Shown here piece after piece: positions 9,025-17,361 of a stretch of 64,000 bases of DNA (positions within the stretch are counted from its first letter, which is position 1; the number at the start of each line of letters is the position of its first letter). The stretch is from Sphaerimonospora thailandensis (GTDB taxonomy: Bacteria; Actinomycetota; Actinomycetes; Streptosporangiales; Streptosporangiaceae). Location: the NCBI RefSeq assembly GCF_016863115.1, contig NZ_BOOG01000012.1, positions 62,001 to 126,000 on the forward strand. The letters are read 5' to 3'. The notes under the pieces are model-generated. The model ran no database searches. It saw only the letters and a program-made list of their open reading frames with translations, and was not told where the DNA came from. The position numbers and the translations under genes were made by a program.

Positions 9025-10212
9025 ATGGAGTCGTCCGCCGAGCGAGGTCGCCTGGCGGGGCTGGACGGAATCCGGGGGCTCGCGGCCCTGTTCGTCGTGC
9101 TGCATCACTGCCGGCTGACGTCGTTTCCCGGGTTTCCCGCCGACACCGGTCCGGGGTGGCTGAGCTGGCTGCTCTACGGACACTTCGCGGTCGTCCTCTT
9201 CATCGTGCTCTCGGGCTTCTCGCTCGCGGTCTCCCCCGCCCGCTCCGACTGGCGGCTCGGCGGCCTGCGCCGGTTCGCCGCCCGCCGGGCGTGGCGCATC
9301 CTCCCGCCGTACTGGGGGGCGTTGGCATTCAGCCTGGTCGTCGCGTGGACGCTGGTACCGCAGCCCGGCGAAGGCGTGCCCACCCTCAAATCGGTGGTGC
9401 TGTACGGCCTGCTGCTGCAGGACATCGCCGGATCTCCCAGCCCGAACGGCGCCTTCTGGTCCATCGCGGTTGAGGCCCAGCTCTACCTGGCCTTCCCCAT
9501 CATGATCTTCGTGCTGCGGCGGGCCGGGGCGGTGGTGCTGCTCGGCATCGTGACAGCGCTGGTCGCGATGATCGGGCTGCTGTCGCCCGAAGTGCCCGCC
9601 GTGGCCACGCTGATGCGACTGACGCCGCAGTTCGCTGCGCTGTTCGCGATCGGCATCGTCGCCGCGATGATCCTCACCCGGCCCAAGCGGGCGGCCAGGC
9701 CCTGGTCTCTCGCGGCACTCGCGGCGCTGACCGCCGTCCCTGTGGTCGTGCTGATCTGTGTCAACGGACCGGCGTGGACGGCGGCACACTTCTTCTGGAT
9801 CGATCTGGCGATCGGGCCCGCCGCCGGCCTGGCCCTGGCATCGGTGGCAACAGGCCGTCCCGTCGGCCTCGTCCGGCTGCTCGACGCGGCTCCGATCCGC
9901 GCACTGGGCCGGATCTCCTACAGTCTCTATCTGACGCATGCCCCGATCGTGGTGGTGTTGAGCACGATGGTGATCGCCCCGCGAGTCGCCCCCGGCATAC
10001 CCGCGTTCCTCACCACAGTGGCCGTAGCCGTACCGGTGAGCTTGCTCGTCGCGTGGTTGTTCTCCACAGTTTTCGAGTTTCCGTTCCTGCGTCACCGGAG
10101 CTGGTCTGCCCTCCGAACGGCGGCGAAGGGTCGGTTGTCCCGGCCGCCCGACCGGATAGACCGAGAGGTCCTGGGTGAGCCGGTCAATGTCCGGCCCCCG
10201 GCCGAGGGGTGA
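9025..10212 (+). CDS. Acyltransferase 3 family O-acyltransferase
   Basis: 395 residues. The ATG at 9025 was chosen because GGAG sits 8 nt upstream; an in-frame GTG at 9016 lies inside that site. The N-terminal signature RLAGLDGIRGLAALFVVLHH contains the conserved His pair of the OafA/YrhL family. About 10 TM helices follow, with FIVLSGF, RRAWRILPPYW, FWSIAVEAQLYLAFP and ISYSLYLTHAPIV. These proteins move acetyl or other acyl groups across the membrane onto sugars. Here it probably decorates the repeat unit or the polymer. Its 3' end overlaps the convergent GT2 gene by about 29 bp. Confidence 0.9.
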   Translation: MESSAERGRLAGLDGIRGLAALFVVLHHCRLTSFPGFPADTGPGWLSWLLYGHFAVVLFIVLSGFSLAVSPARSDWRLGGLRRFAARRAWRILPPYWGALAFSLVVAWTLVPQPGEGVPTLKSVVLYGLLLQDIAGSPSPNGAFWSIAVEAQLYLAFPIMIFVLRRAGAVVLLGIVTALVAMIGLLSPEVPAVATLMRLTPQFAALFAIGIVAAMILTRPKRAARPWSLAALAALTAVPVVVLICVNGPAWTAAHFFWIDLAIGPAAGLALASVATGRPVGLVRLLDAAPIRALGRISYSLYLTHAPIVVVLSTMVIAPRVAPGIPAFLTTVAVAVPVSLLVAWLFSTVFEFPFLRHRSWSALRTAAKGRLSRPPDRIDREVLGEPVNVRPPAEG

Positions 10213-11089
10213 GCGCACCGGAGGCCATCTGGATGAGCTTGCGGCCGCGGTGTGCGGTGGTCCGCCACTGACGGCGGGCGTACCAGCCGTACACGGCCCG
10301 CCGGGCCCGCCGACGCTGCTCGGCGGTGAGGCGCGTGGCCGACAGCCAGCGCAGCATCTCGACGCACTGAAGCACCGAGGCGAAGTGGGCCTGCCACGGC
10401 GGCACATCGAGGCGTCGGGCGATCTCCGGCATCCTCTCGTGTTTCCAGTGCCGGTGGCCGAGCACCTCGGGCACGTGCGCCCACGGGCCGGCCAGCGCCA
10501 GCTTCGCCGCGAACACCTCGTCCTCCCGAAGCATGTTCCGCCGCGCGATGGCGACGACCCGGTCGCGCCGGACCATTCCGTACAGGGGGTCGATGAGGAG
10601 ATGACTCTCGTTGAGCATCCGCAGCATCTCGGCGAACCGATCCACCGGGTCGTCCGACGTCAGGCCGGTGCCGACGTATTCGGCGCTCTCCGTCACCCCG
10701 TCCGGGCCGGTGTAGGCGGTCTGGGAGGTCACCAGCAGGAGTCGCTCGTCCCGAGCGAACACGTCGACCATGCGGGAGACGCAGTGGGGGGCCAGCCAGT
10801 CGTCGTCTCCGACCCAGCGGAAGAGGTCCCCCTCGGCGAGCCGCATGACGGTGATGAAGTTGTTGAGGATCCCGACGTTCTCCGTCTGCCTGTGGTAGAG
10901 GATCCGGCGGTCCGATCTCGCCAGTTCCCGGCACAGCTCCTCGGTGTCGTCGGTGGAGGCGTTGTCGGAGACGACGAGTCGGATGTGCTCGTGGTCCTGG
11001 GCGAGTACCGATCCGATCACGCGCTCCAGCCGATCGGCGGCGTTGCGCACCGGGAGTCCGACGGACACCAGGACGTCATTGCCCCGCAT
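10184..11089 (-). CDS. GT2 family glycosyltransferase
   Basis: 301 residues with a GT-A fold at residues 5-230: VSVGLPVRNAADRLERVIGS, VVSDNASTDDT, YHRQTENVGILNNF and the metal site WVGDDDWL, then a helical C-terminal part rich in Trp and Arg. AAGGA lies 6 nt before the start. It is the last gene of the eight-gene minus-strand operon headed by the C-methyltransferase and follows the flippase by 11 bp. It probably adds one of the sugars of the repeat, possibly the modified sugar made by the operon (inference). Confidence 0.9.
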   Translation of the reverse strand: MRGNDVLVSVGLPVRNAADRLERVIGSVLAQDHEHIRLVVSDNASTDDTEELCRELARSDRRILYHRQTENVGILNNFITVMRLAEGDLFRWVGDDDWLAPHCVSRMVDVFARDERLLLVTSQTAYTGPDGVTESAEYVGTGLTSDDPVDRFAEMLRMLNESHLLIDPLYGMVRRDRVVAIARRNMLREDEVFAAKLALAGPWAHVPEVLGHRHWKHERMPEIARRLDVPPWQAHFASVLQCVEMLRWLSATRLTAEQRRRARRAVYGWYARRQWRTTAHRGRKLIQMASGALTPRPGAGH

Positions 11090-11100
11090 GTTCGTTCCTT

Positions 11101-12597
11101 TCAGATGAGCCGGACCACGCGCGTGGTCAACTGCCTGATGCGGCTCATGGGTACGACGACGAGAATGTAGACAAGCAGGCCGGCGCTGCCGGCCACCGAC
11201 AACTCGACCACTGGGAGATCACCAGTCAGCGGCGCCGACACGGCGGCGATCATGGTGATGACCAGGGCGGCGAGTGCGGCACCGCACAGTGGCCGCACCA
11301 GTCCGGGCAGCACCGGCCGCAACCGGACGCCGGCCCGGTTCAGGGCCCATGCCGTGAGCGGAAGCGCGACGAGCACAGCGACCACGGCGTGACCGATCGC
11401 GGTGCCGCGGATGCCGTCCATGCGGGTGCCCGCCAGCAGCGCCGCCACCAGCGCCACGGCCCAGCCCAGGTTCACCCAGACCGTCCACTTGGTGGCGCCG
11501 ACCGAAGTGAGGATGTCGAAGGCGAAGGAGACGAACATCCGGACCACCATCAGCACCGCGAGAAAACGCAGGGCGTCGGCGGCCGGGGCCCATTTCGCGC
11601 CGTACAGGAAGACCACGATCTCGTGTGCGAGCGTGCACATGAGCACGGCCGCCGGCAGCACGCCCGCGACCAGCAGAGGGACGGTCCGGCGCACGCCCAG
11701 GTCCAGCGACTCCGGATCGTTTTCGGCCAGTCGGGAGAAGCCCGCGACGGAGACGTAGCGTACGGCGGTGCCGACGAGGCCCGGCACCCAGCTCGACACG
11801 TTGAACGCGAGCAGGTAATAGCCGAGGGCGACCGGGCCGAGGGCATCCCCGACGATGACGTAGTCGGCGTTCACCAGCACCGACTCGATGCCTAGGCTTC
11901 CCGCCAGGGGCAGGCCGAACCGCAGGAGCCTGGCGGCGATCTCACGGTCCACGGCGATCCGGACCGGCAACCTGGCCGCCAGGAACACCAGCACCCCGGT
12001 GACCACCGACGCCGCGACCTGCCCCGTGGCGAAGCTGTACGCTCCGGCGCCTGCGGCGGCCAGCGGTATGGCCAGGGCGGCGTTCGCCACGAAACCCACC
12101 ATGTTGGCCTTCGTCAGCTTGTCCTGCTCGAATCTGCGCAGCAGGGCCCCGCTGCGGACCGCGGTCAGCCCGTCCACCAGGATGATCACAGTCAGCAGGC
12201 GTACGACCGGGGTCGCCGCCTCGTTGCCCGCCAGACGGGCGAAGGCCGGCGCGATCACCCAGAAGATCCCGTAGACGGCTGTGCTGAACGAGACGGCCAG
12301 CACCGCCGCGGTCGGCGCCATGTCCTCCAGCTTCCCCCGCCACTGCACGGTCGCCGCGATGATGCCCGCGTCGTTGATGTGCATGACGAACTGGGAGGCG
12401 GCCAGCGCGATGGCGTAGAGGCCGAAGTCCGCGGGCGCGAGCAGCCGGGCGAGCACCAGGCCCATGGCGAGAGAGCCGATCTTGGTCACCAGGGTGCCCA
12501 GCAGGCTCCACCCCAGACCCCGGCCGGCCTTGCGGCCGATCGAGCTCAGCCCCGCCTCCTGTTCCCGTTCCCGTTCCTGCTCTGGAGAGCGGCTCAT
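11101..12597 (-). CDS. Oligosaccharide flippase (MOP/Wzx-like, copy 1)
   Basis: 498 residues with about 14 predicted TM helices after a charged N-terminus (EQEREREQE). Family features are GWSLLGTLVTKIGSLAMGLV, ARLLAPADFGLYAIALAASQ and LEFGxxxx-like positions replaced by a RRFEQDKLTKANMV segment. Proteins of this type flip undecaprenyl-linked repeat units to the outer face. The start overlaps the stop of the tandem-domain Cys protein by 4 bp (ATGA), so the two are translationally coupled. A second, distinct flippase is encoded at 31568-32851. Confidence 0.9.
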   Translation of the reverse strand: MSRSPEQEREREQEAGLSSIGRKAGRGLGWSLLGTLVTKIGSLAMGLVLARLLAPADFGLYAIALAASQFVMHINDAGIIAATVQWRGKLEDMAPTAAVLAVSFSTAVYGIFWVIAPAFARLAGNEAATPVVRLLTVIILVDGLTAVRSGALLRRFEQDKLTKANMVGFVANAALAIPLAAAGAGAYSFATGQVAASVVTGVLVFLAARLPVRIAVDREIAARLLRFGLPLAGSLGIESVLVNADYVIVGDALGPVALGYYLLAFNVSSWVPGLVGTAVRYVSVAGFSRLAENDPESLDLGVRRTVPLLVAGVLPAAVLMCTLAHEIVVFLYGAKWAPAADALRFLAVLMVVRMFVSFAFDILTSVGATKWTVWVNLGWAVALVAALLAGTRMDGIRGTAIGHAVVAVLVALPLTAWALNRAGVRLRPVLPGLVRPLCGAALAALVITMIAAVSAPLTGDLPVVELSVAGSAGLLVYILVVVPMSRIRQLTTRVVRLI

Positions 12598-13616
12598 GCC
12601 GGCCGTGTCTCCTCGACGCGCTCAAGCCAGATCTCCCGCCAGAACGGCACGAAGCCACGGGGGCAGTTGGCGTTGTAGACGCCCCCGCAGACGACGTCGT
12701 CGAGGATGACGCAGGGCGTCTTCATCCGCAGCATCCGCCCGGTCTTCTCGTCGATGCACTGGTCGACCCTGGCGAGCACCCGGGCCGTCCGGCCGCAGTG
12801 ACGGCTCATCTCCTCCTCGAACCCCATCCCGCGGTTGAGCAGGTCCTCGTTGAGAGTTTTGAGGATCTCCTCCTTGGGCTTGACCCGGACGAGCTCGCCC
12901 GGCCGCAGCCCGAGATGCGCGACCGGGGTGTGAGCTCCCGCCCCGCCCTTGACCCAACCCCAGCGCAACCCGCCCCGGATCCACAGCCACCGCGGAAGCA
13001 GCCGCCTGCTGATGTTCTGGTAGCGGTTGAAAACTTGGACCAGAAAGGTTCGCAGCACCGCGAGGGAACCGGCGTTGCCGCTGCGCACGTCCGTGACGTA
13101 CTGCCCCAGGTTCTTCAGCGGCAGACAGACAGGGGCGGCGCGCAGGAGTTCGGTGGCCTGGCAGGAGAAGCGCTCCTCTCCGTCCGGGCCGGGTTCCTTC
13201 CTGCTGTTGACCTCCAGCAGGGGCAGGAGCGGCCGGGACGGCCGGGGGGTGACGGCATCCCCAGCTTCTGGGGTCCCGGCGTCCACTCGTTTGAGCCAGG
13301 CCTCCTTCCAGTACAGCGAGCAGGCGGTCTGGCAGCCGCCATGGGCCGACCCGTCGCACCGCGCCCCGGTCAGGTGGACGGCGCCGTCCATGCGCCGCAT
13401 GCCGCTGCCGCTGATCGTGTCGCACAGCTTGTGCGCCACCTTGTGCACAGTCATACGCTGACCGCAGTACCTCAGCATCTCCGGCATGAAGGGCAGAGCA
13501 TCCAGCTCCCCCCTCTCGTCGAGGGTGGCGAGGATCTCCTCCTCACTGCGAACCTCCACCAGTTCGCCGACCCTCAGGTTGAGGCTCAGCGATGCGGGGG
13601 TGGCGAATTGCGTCAT
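12594..13616 (-). CDS. Uncharacterised tandem-domain Cys/His-rich protein
   Basis: 340 residues made of two related domains of about 95 residues: residues ~12-111 and ~233-333. Shared pattern: GELVxVxxxEEILxTLxE, then MxRxCGxxxxV, then a Cys-Asp or Asp-Gln-Cys, then RMxxxVxL, then a Cys-Gly segment (RCDGSAHGGC in domain 1, VVCGGVYNANC in domain 2) and YWKEAWLKRV / FWREIWLERV. The conserved Cys and His residues suggest metal binding (inference). The linker (~112-230) contains KNLGQYVTDVRSGN. No signal peptide or TM is visible, so it is probably cytoplasmic. It lies between the DUF4910 gene and the flippase, overlapping the latter by 4 bp and abutting the former. I know similar proteins only as hypothetical. 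Confidence 0.8.
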   Translation of the reverse strand: MTQFATPASLSLNLRVGELVEVRSEEEILATLDERGELDALPFMPEMLRYCGQRMTVHKVAHKLCDTISGSGMRRMDGAVHLTGARCDGSAHGGCQTACSLYWKEAWLKRVDAGTPEAGDAVTPRPSRPLLPLLEVNSRKEPGPDGEERFSCQATELLRAAPVCLPLKNLGQYVTDVRSGNAGSLAVLRTFLVQVFNRYQNISRRLLPRWLWIRGGLRWGWVKGGAGAHTPVAHLGLRPGELVRVKPKEEILKTLNEDLLNRGMGFEEEMSRHCGRTARVLARVDQCIDEKTGRMLRMKTPCVILDDVVCGGVYNANCPRGFVPFWREIWLERVEETRPA

Positions 13617-14888
13617 CTATCGCTCCTTGAGCAGTCCAGCGTCCGCGAGGGCATGTGCCGCGTCCGCCACGAGATCGAACGGGAGCCCGGATCGTTCCGC
13701 TATGTCCAGCACACTGTGGTCACCGTCGGAGAGGTTCAGCACCCAGAGCATCGCCATCTGGTCGTCCCTGGTGTCGCTGCGGCCTCCCAGCGATCCGTAC
13801 AGTCCGCGTCTGCCGAGCTGGGGCTCTCCGTAGGGGCTGAGATTGAGGTAGCGGCGGTCGCGTTCCAGCACGCCCAGCACCTCCCAGCAGGTCTCCAGCG
13901 TGTCCGCCATCGCCTCGGGCGAGACGAACCCGGGGTCGTCGGCCGAGGTGTGATATTCGGGGTAGGCGCCGTACGGCGTCCGGGTGAGCGAGCCGACGCC
14001 CAGATCGAACCCGGGCGAGCAGAACTGGCGCTCGTCGTAGCCGTACGGCGAGAAGCCGATGATCGTGTGGGGCCGTCCGGAGGAGCGGAGCACCTGCTCC
14101 ACCGCACGGTCGATCTCGGCGTTCCCCCGCCTGCTGCGCTTGTAGGTCAGCGGCCCGCCGTCCCCGGCACAGGCGAGCACGAGCCCGGCCCTGATGCGCC
14201 CGGCCCGCTCCCGGTTGCGCGCGAGCCAGGTGATCGCCCCGATGGTGCCGGGTGCGAACAGGAACCGGTAGGTGTACCGGGGGTTCGCCCGCGCGATCCT
14301 TCTGGCGAGCTCCACCGCCACCGCGACACCGGCCAGGTTGTCGTTGGCCAGCGACGGATGACACACGTGGCACGAGACCAGCACCTCGTCGGCGGACTCC
14401 CCCGGCACCACATGCTCGCCGTACGTCAGGTGACCGTCGGCGAGCGTCGAGTCGATGCGCACCTCGTACGGCCCGGGGCCCAGCGCCGACAACGTCTCGT
14501 GCCTGAGGCAGAACCCCCAGGTCTCCGCGTAGTAGCTGGTCCGGTACGGGATCAGGTCCGGCTGCCCGGGCAGCGTGTGCAGGTGCGGTCGCAGCTCGTC
14601 GAGGGTCATCGTGGCCGACACCGGCACGCTGTAGCCGACCACGTGCAGGTTCGACTCGGCGAAGTCGATCACTTTGGCGCCCGTGGGATCCCTCACGAAG
14701 GCGTCGCGGATGTTCCACTCCTTCGGCACCGTCCAGTCGAGCACCTGGGTCCCGGTCGGCACCTCGTGCACGTCCAGCGGGATCGACTCCTGGATGATCT
14801 CCAGCGTGCGCCGCACCCCGTCCCCGGTGATGCTCCGGCACAGCGGGTAGAGCCGTGTCACCAGGTCGTGCATCTCGCGCCCTGTCAC
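13617..14888 (-). CDS. DUF4910 aminopeptidase-like protein
   Basis: 423 residues from a GTG that overlaps the epimerase stop (GTGA). The N-terminus MHDLVTRLYPLCRSITGDG and the M28-like core with candidate zinc ligands (SCHVCHPSLANDN, His/Asp; PEYHTSADD, His/Asp) match the DUF4910 family. The last ~75 residues form the usual winged-helix tail (VLWVLNLSDGDHSVLDIAE). DUF4910 proteins have a bacterial aminopeptidase fold but no settled substrate. The position in a sugar-biosynthesis operon suggests an amide- or ester-cleaving step on a sugar nucleotide or glycolipid rather than peptide digestion (inference). The next gene, for the Cys protein, starts directly after its stop. Confidence 0.85.
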   Translation of the reverse strand: MTGREMHDLVTRLYPLCRSITGDGVRRTLEIIQESIPLDVHEVPTGTQVLDWTVPKEWNIRDAFVRDPTGAKVIDFAESNLHVVGYSVPVSATMTLDELRPHLHTLPGQPDLIPYRTSYYAETWGFCLRHETLSALGPGPYEVRIDSTLADGHLTYGEHVVPGESADEVLVSCHVCHPSLANDNLAGVAVAVELARRIARANPRYTYRFLFAPGTIGAITWLARNRERAGRIRAGLVLACAGDGGPLTYKRSRRGNAEIDRAVEQVLRSSGRPHTIIGFSPYGYDERQFCSPGFDLGVGSLTRTPYGAYPEYHTSADDPGFVSPEAMADTLETCWEVLGVLERDRRYLNLSPYGEPQLGRRGLYGSLGGRSDTRDDQMAMLWVLNLSDGDHSVLDIAERSGLPFDLVADAAHALADAGLLKER

Positions 14889-15904
14889 GGGCGCAGGCTC
14901 TCGTCGAGGGTCCCCGCCGCACGCCGGTCGGACAGCCGGGCCAGCCGGGTGAACCGGGTGTCGAAATCCTTCGGGGTGAGGCTGAGCCGCCGGTAGGCGG
15001 CCGCCAGTTCGGCCGCCCCCGCCGGGACCGTCCAGGCGCAGTCGAAACCGGGCAGCGCCGTACGGATCCGGGAGAAGTCCACCCGGTAGGACCTCGGGTC
15101 CGCCCCGGTCTCTCCGGTGATCAGCAACTCGGCGCCCGGGACCGCCCTGACCACCTCCTCGGCGATCTCCCTCACGGTCACGTTGTTCCGCTCGGTCCCC
15201 ACGTTGAACGCCCCGAGGTGTACGGCCTCACGCGGGGCGACCAGCGCCAGCCGGAACGCGGCCGCGATGTCCTCGGCGTGTACGAGAGGCCGCCAGGGTG
15301 TGCCGTCGGACAGCACCTTCACCACGCCGCTGAGCACCGCGTGGCCGACCAGGTTGTTCAGCACGATGTCCGCGCGCAGCCGGGGCGAGAATCCGAACGC
15401 GGTGGCGTTGCGCAGGAACACCGGGCTGAAGTCCGCGTCGGCCAACTCGACCAGGTCCTCCTCGACCTGGACCTTCGAGACGGCGTACGGGGTGACCGGA
15501 CGCAGCGGCGCGTCCTCCGTCACGAGGTCGTCACCGCCGGAGGCGCCGTAGACCGAGCAGGTGGACGCGTACAGGAACCTGCGCACTCCGGCGTCCCGGG
15601 CCAGCCTGGCCAGCCGTACCGAGGCGTGATGGTTGATGTCGTAGGTCAGCTCGGGAGCCAGCGAGCCCAACGGATCGTTGGACAGCGCCGCGAGGTGGAT
15701 CACCGCGTCGAAGCCGGCCAGGTGCTCGGGGCGTACGTCCCGCAGGTCCACCGCGTACGCCTTGGGGTCGGCGGGGGCGGAGCCGAGCACGCAGTCGGCG
15801 AAGAGCCCGGAGTCGAGCCCGACCACGTCGTGGCCGGCCTCGGCCAGCGCCGGAGCCATCACCGTGCCCAGGTAGCCCTGGTGACCGGTCAGTAGAACAC
15901 GCAA
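14885..15904 (-). CDS. NAD-dependent sugar epimerase/dehydratase (extended SDR)
   Basis: 339 residues. The start appears to be TTG at 15904, with GGGAGAG 9 nt upstream; no ATG or GTG fits better. It has the Rossmann glycine motif TGHQGYLG (residues 6-13), DLRDV, AVIHLAALSNDP, STCSVYGA and the catalytic TPYAVSKVQVEEDL (YxxxK), then the substrate-side PLVHAEDIA. It acts on a nucleotide sugar as an epimerase, dehydratase or reductase. With the cytidylyltransferase and the C-methyltransferase, it probably completes a modified sugar. It ends in a GTGA overlap with the DUF4910 gene. Confidence 0.9.
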   Translation of the reverse strand: MRVLLTGHQGYLGTVMAPALAEAGHDVVGLDSGLFADCVLGSAPADPKAYAVDLRDVRPEHLAGFDAVIHLAALSNDPLGSLAPELTYDINHHASVRLARLARDAGVRRFLYASTCSVYGASGGDDLVTEDAPLRPVTPYAVSKVQVEEDLVELADADFSPVFLRNATAFGFSPRLRADIVLNNLVGHAVLSGVVKVLSDGTPWRPLVHAEDIAAAFRLALVAPREAVHLGAFNVGTERNNVTVREIAEEVVRAVPGAELLITGETGADPRSYRVDFSRIRTALPGFDCAWTVPAGAAELAAAYRRLSLTPKDFDTRFTRLARLSDRRAAGTLDESLRP

Positions 15905-15916
15905 CGAAATCTCTCC

Positions 15917-16582
15917 CTAGAAGCCGGCCCTGGGACCGGCCGTGAAATCGATGGTGAGCTTGGCCGCGTGGAACGCCTCGGCGTAGCGGCTCTGACACTG
16001 CACTCCGCGCACCCTGGCGAGCCCGCGGAACGTCTCCTCGTCGAACCAGCTCCGCGCGTGCTGAGAGGGGTAGTGCGCGTGCAGCAGGTCGATCTTCTCC
16101 CGCAGAGTCTCCCGGGCCAGCGGCACGAAGACGGCGGGCTGGGCCAGGTCGGACTCCCACTTGAGGATCTCGTAGCCCAGCGTCAGGTGATCGCGGAACA
16201 CTGTGGGTGCCAGCCGGGCCAGTCCTCGGTGGTCCTGGTGCGCGTCATGCGGCGCGGGGGCGAACACCACGTCGGGATCGCACCGCCGCCGCAGGTCCTC
16301 CAGCGCCTGCTTGGCCTGCTCCCAGTGTGCGGGGAGCCGGCCGTCCGGCAGGTCGAGCACGGTCAGATCGAGCTCCGCCTTGGGGCAGAAAGCGGGCAGC
16401 GCCACCCGCTCCTCCGCCTCCCTCGCGGTGCCGCCGCCCGACAACACGAGCGCGGTGATCCGCAGCCCGGGACGGGCCCGGCAGAGCTCGAGCAGCGTCC
16501 CGCCCGCCCCGATCGGCAGGTCGTCGCAGTGCGCGGCGAGGAGCACGATCTCCTCGCAGCGATCCGGCGCCAGCCGCGACAT
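15917..16582 (-). CDS. PIG-L family deacetylase
   Basis: 221 residues. The ATG at 16582 shares one base with the upstream TGA (TGATG), so this start was preferred to the longer open frame from 16606. The PIG-L metal-site motifs are present: LLAAHCDDLPIGAGG (AHxDD-type) near the N-terminus and PHDAHQDHRG at ~115. Members remove N-acetyl groups from GlcNAc derivatives or related substrates. In this operon it may deacetylate an amino sugar, freeing an amine for another modification (inference). Coupled to the RfbF-like gene upstream. Confidence 0.88.
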   Translation of the reverse strand: MSRLAPDRCEEIVLLAAHCDDLPIGAGGTLLELCRARPGLRITALVLSGGGTAREAEERVALPAFCPKAELDLTVLDLPDGRLPAHWEQAKQALEDLRRRCDPDVVFAPAPHDAHQDHRGLARLAPTVFRDHLTLGYEILKWESDLAQPAVFVPLARETLREKIDLLHAHYPSQHARSWFDEETFRGLARVRGVQCQSRYAEAFHAAKLTIDFTAGPRAGF

Positions 16583-17361
16583 CACGACGCCTCCCACAAC
16601 GCCCATGGCCGATCACCGCGGGCCCACGCCCGATCCAGCTCCAGCCGCTGGTTGACGGTGTCGGTCGGCCGCCAGTAGCCGCGATAGGGGTAGGCCAGCA
16701 GCCTGCCGTGCTTGGCCAACTCGGCGCAGCCGTCCGCGACCAGGTCGCCGCCCTCGGGGATGTGCTCGAAGATCTCCTGGCGGAGCACGAAGAAGCCGCC
16801 GTTGACCCACAGCGGCATCCGACTTACCGGGGTGATCCCGCCGACCAGCCCGCCTTCGCCCAGGTCCACGCAGTGGAAGGTGTTGTTGGGCGGAACGGCC
16901 AGCATCGACGCGCCCGCGTCCGTGACGGCGAAGCGGTCGATCACGTCGGTCAGCGGTACGTCGCAGAGGACGTCGGCGTAGTTGGCCAGGAACATCTCCG
17001 CACCGTCGAGGTGCGGCCGCACCCGGCGCAGCCGCTCTCCTATCGGGGTGTCGAGCCCGGTGTCCACGAAGGTGATCGACCAGTCGGAGATGTCGGTGGA
17101 CAGCGGCTCGACCCGGCCGCCGTTCAGCACGAAGTCGTTGGAGTCGGTCTCCTGGTAGTTGAGGAAGAACTCCTTGATCGAGTTGGCTCCGTACCCCAGG
17201 CACAGCAGGAAGTCCTTGTGCCCGAAGTGCGCGTAGTAGCGCATGACGTGCCAGAGCAGCGGCCGGGGCCCGACGAGTTGCATCGGCTTCGGTAAGTCGC
17301 CGCCGGGCAGTTCGCTGCGCATCCGCGTGCCGCGCCCGCCGCAGAACAGCACGACCTTCAC
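16582..17361 (-). CDS. Glucose-1-phosphate cytidylyltransferase-like nucleotidyltransferase (RfbF-like)
   Basis: 259 residues from a GTG at 17361, which overlaps the C-methyltransferase stop (GTGA) and has GGAGG just upstream. The longer open frame lies inside that neighbour. Motifs: KVVLFCGGRGTRMRS at the N-terminus (nucleotide binding), LPKPMQLVG, LWHVMRYYAHFGHKDF, LCLGYGANSIKEFFLNY and ANYADVLCD. The LLWHVMRYYAHFGHKDF and FFLNY segments are those of glucose-1-phosphate cytidylyltransferases rather than RmlA, so a CDP-sugar is the likely product (from family resemblance). It supplies the activated sugar for the methyltransferase and epimerase in this operon. Confidence 0.85.
   Translation of the reverse strand: MKVVLFCGGRGTRMRSELPGGDLPKPMQLVGPRPLLWHVMRYYAHFGHKDFLLCLGYGANSIKEFFLNYQETDSNDFVLNGGRVEPLSTDISDWSITFVDTGLDTPIGERLRRVRPHLDGAEMFLANYADVLCDVPLTDVIDRFAVTDAGASMLAVPPNNTFHCVDLGEGGLVGGITPVSRMPLWVNGGFFVLRQEIFEHIPEGGDLVADGCAELAKHGRLLAYPYRGYWRPTDTVNQRLELDRAWARGDRPWALWEAS

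Noticed and set aside
12798-14996. 732-codon plus-strand open frame
   Set aside because: Antisense to the Cys protein, DUF4910 and epimerase genes; no family motifs; long frames are common opposite high-GC genes.
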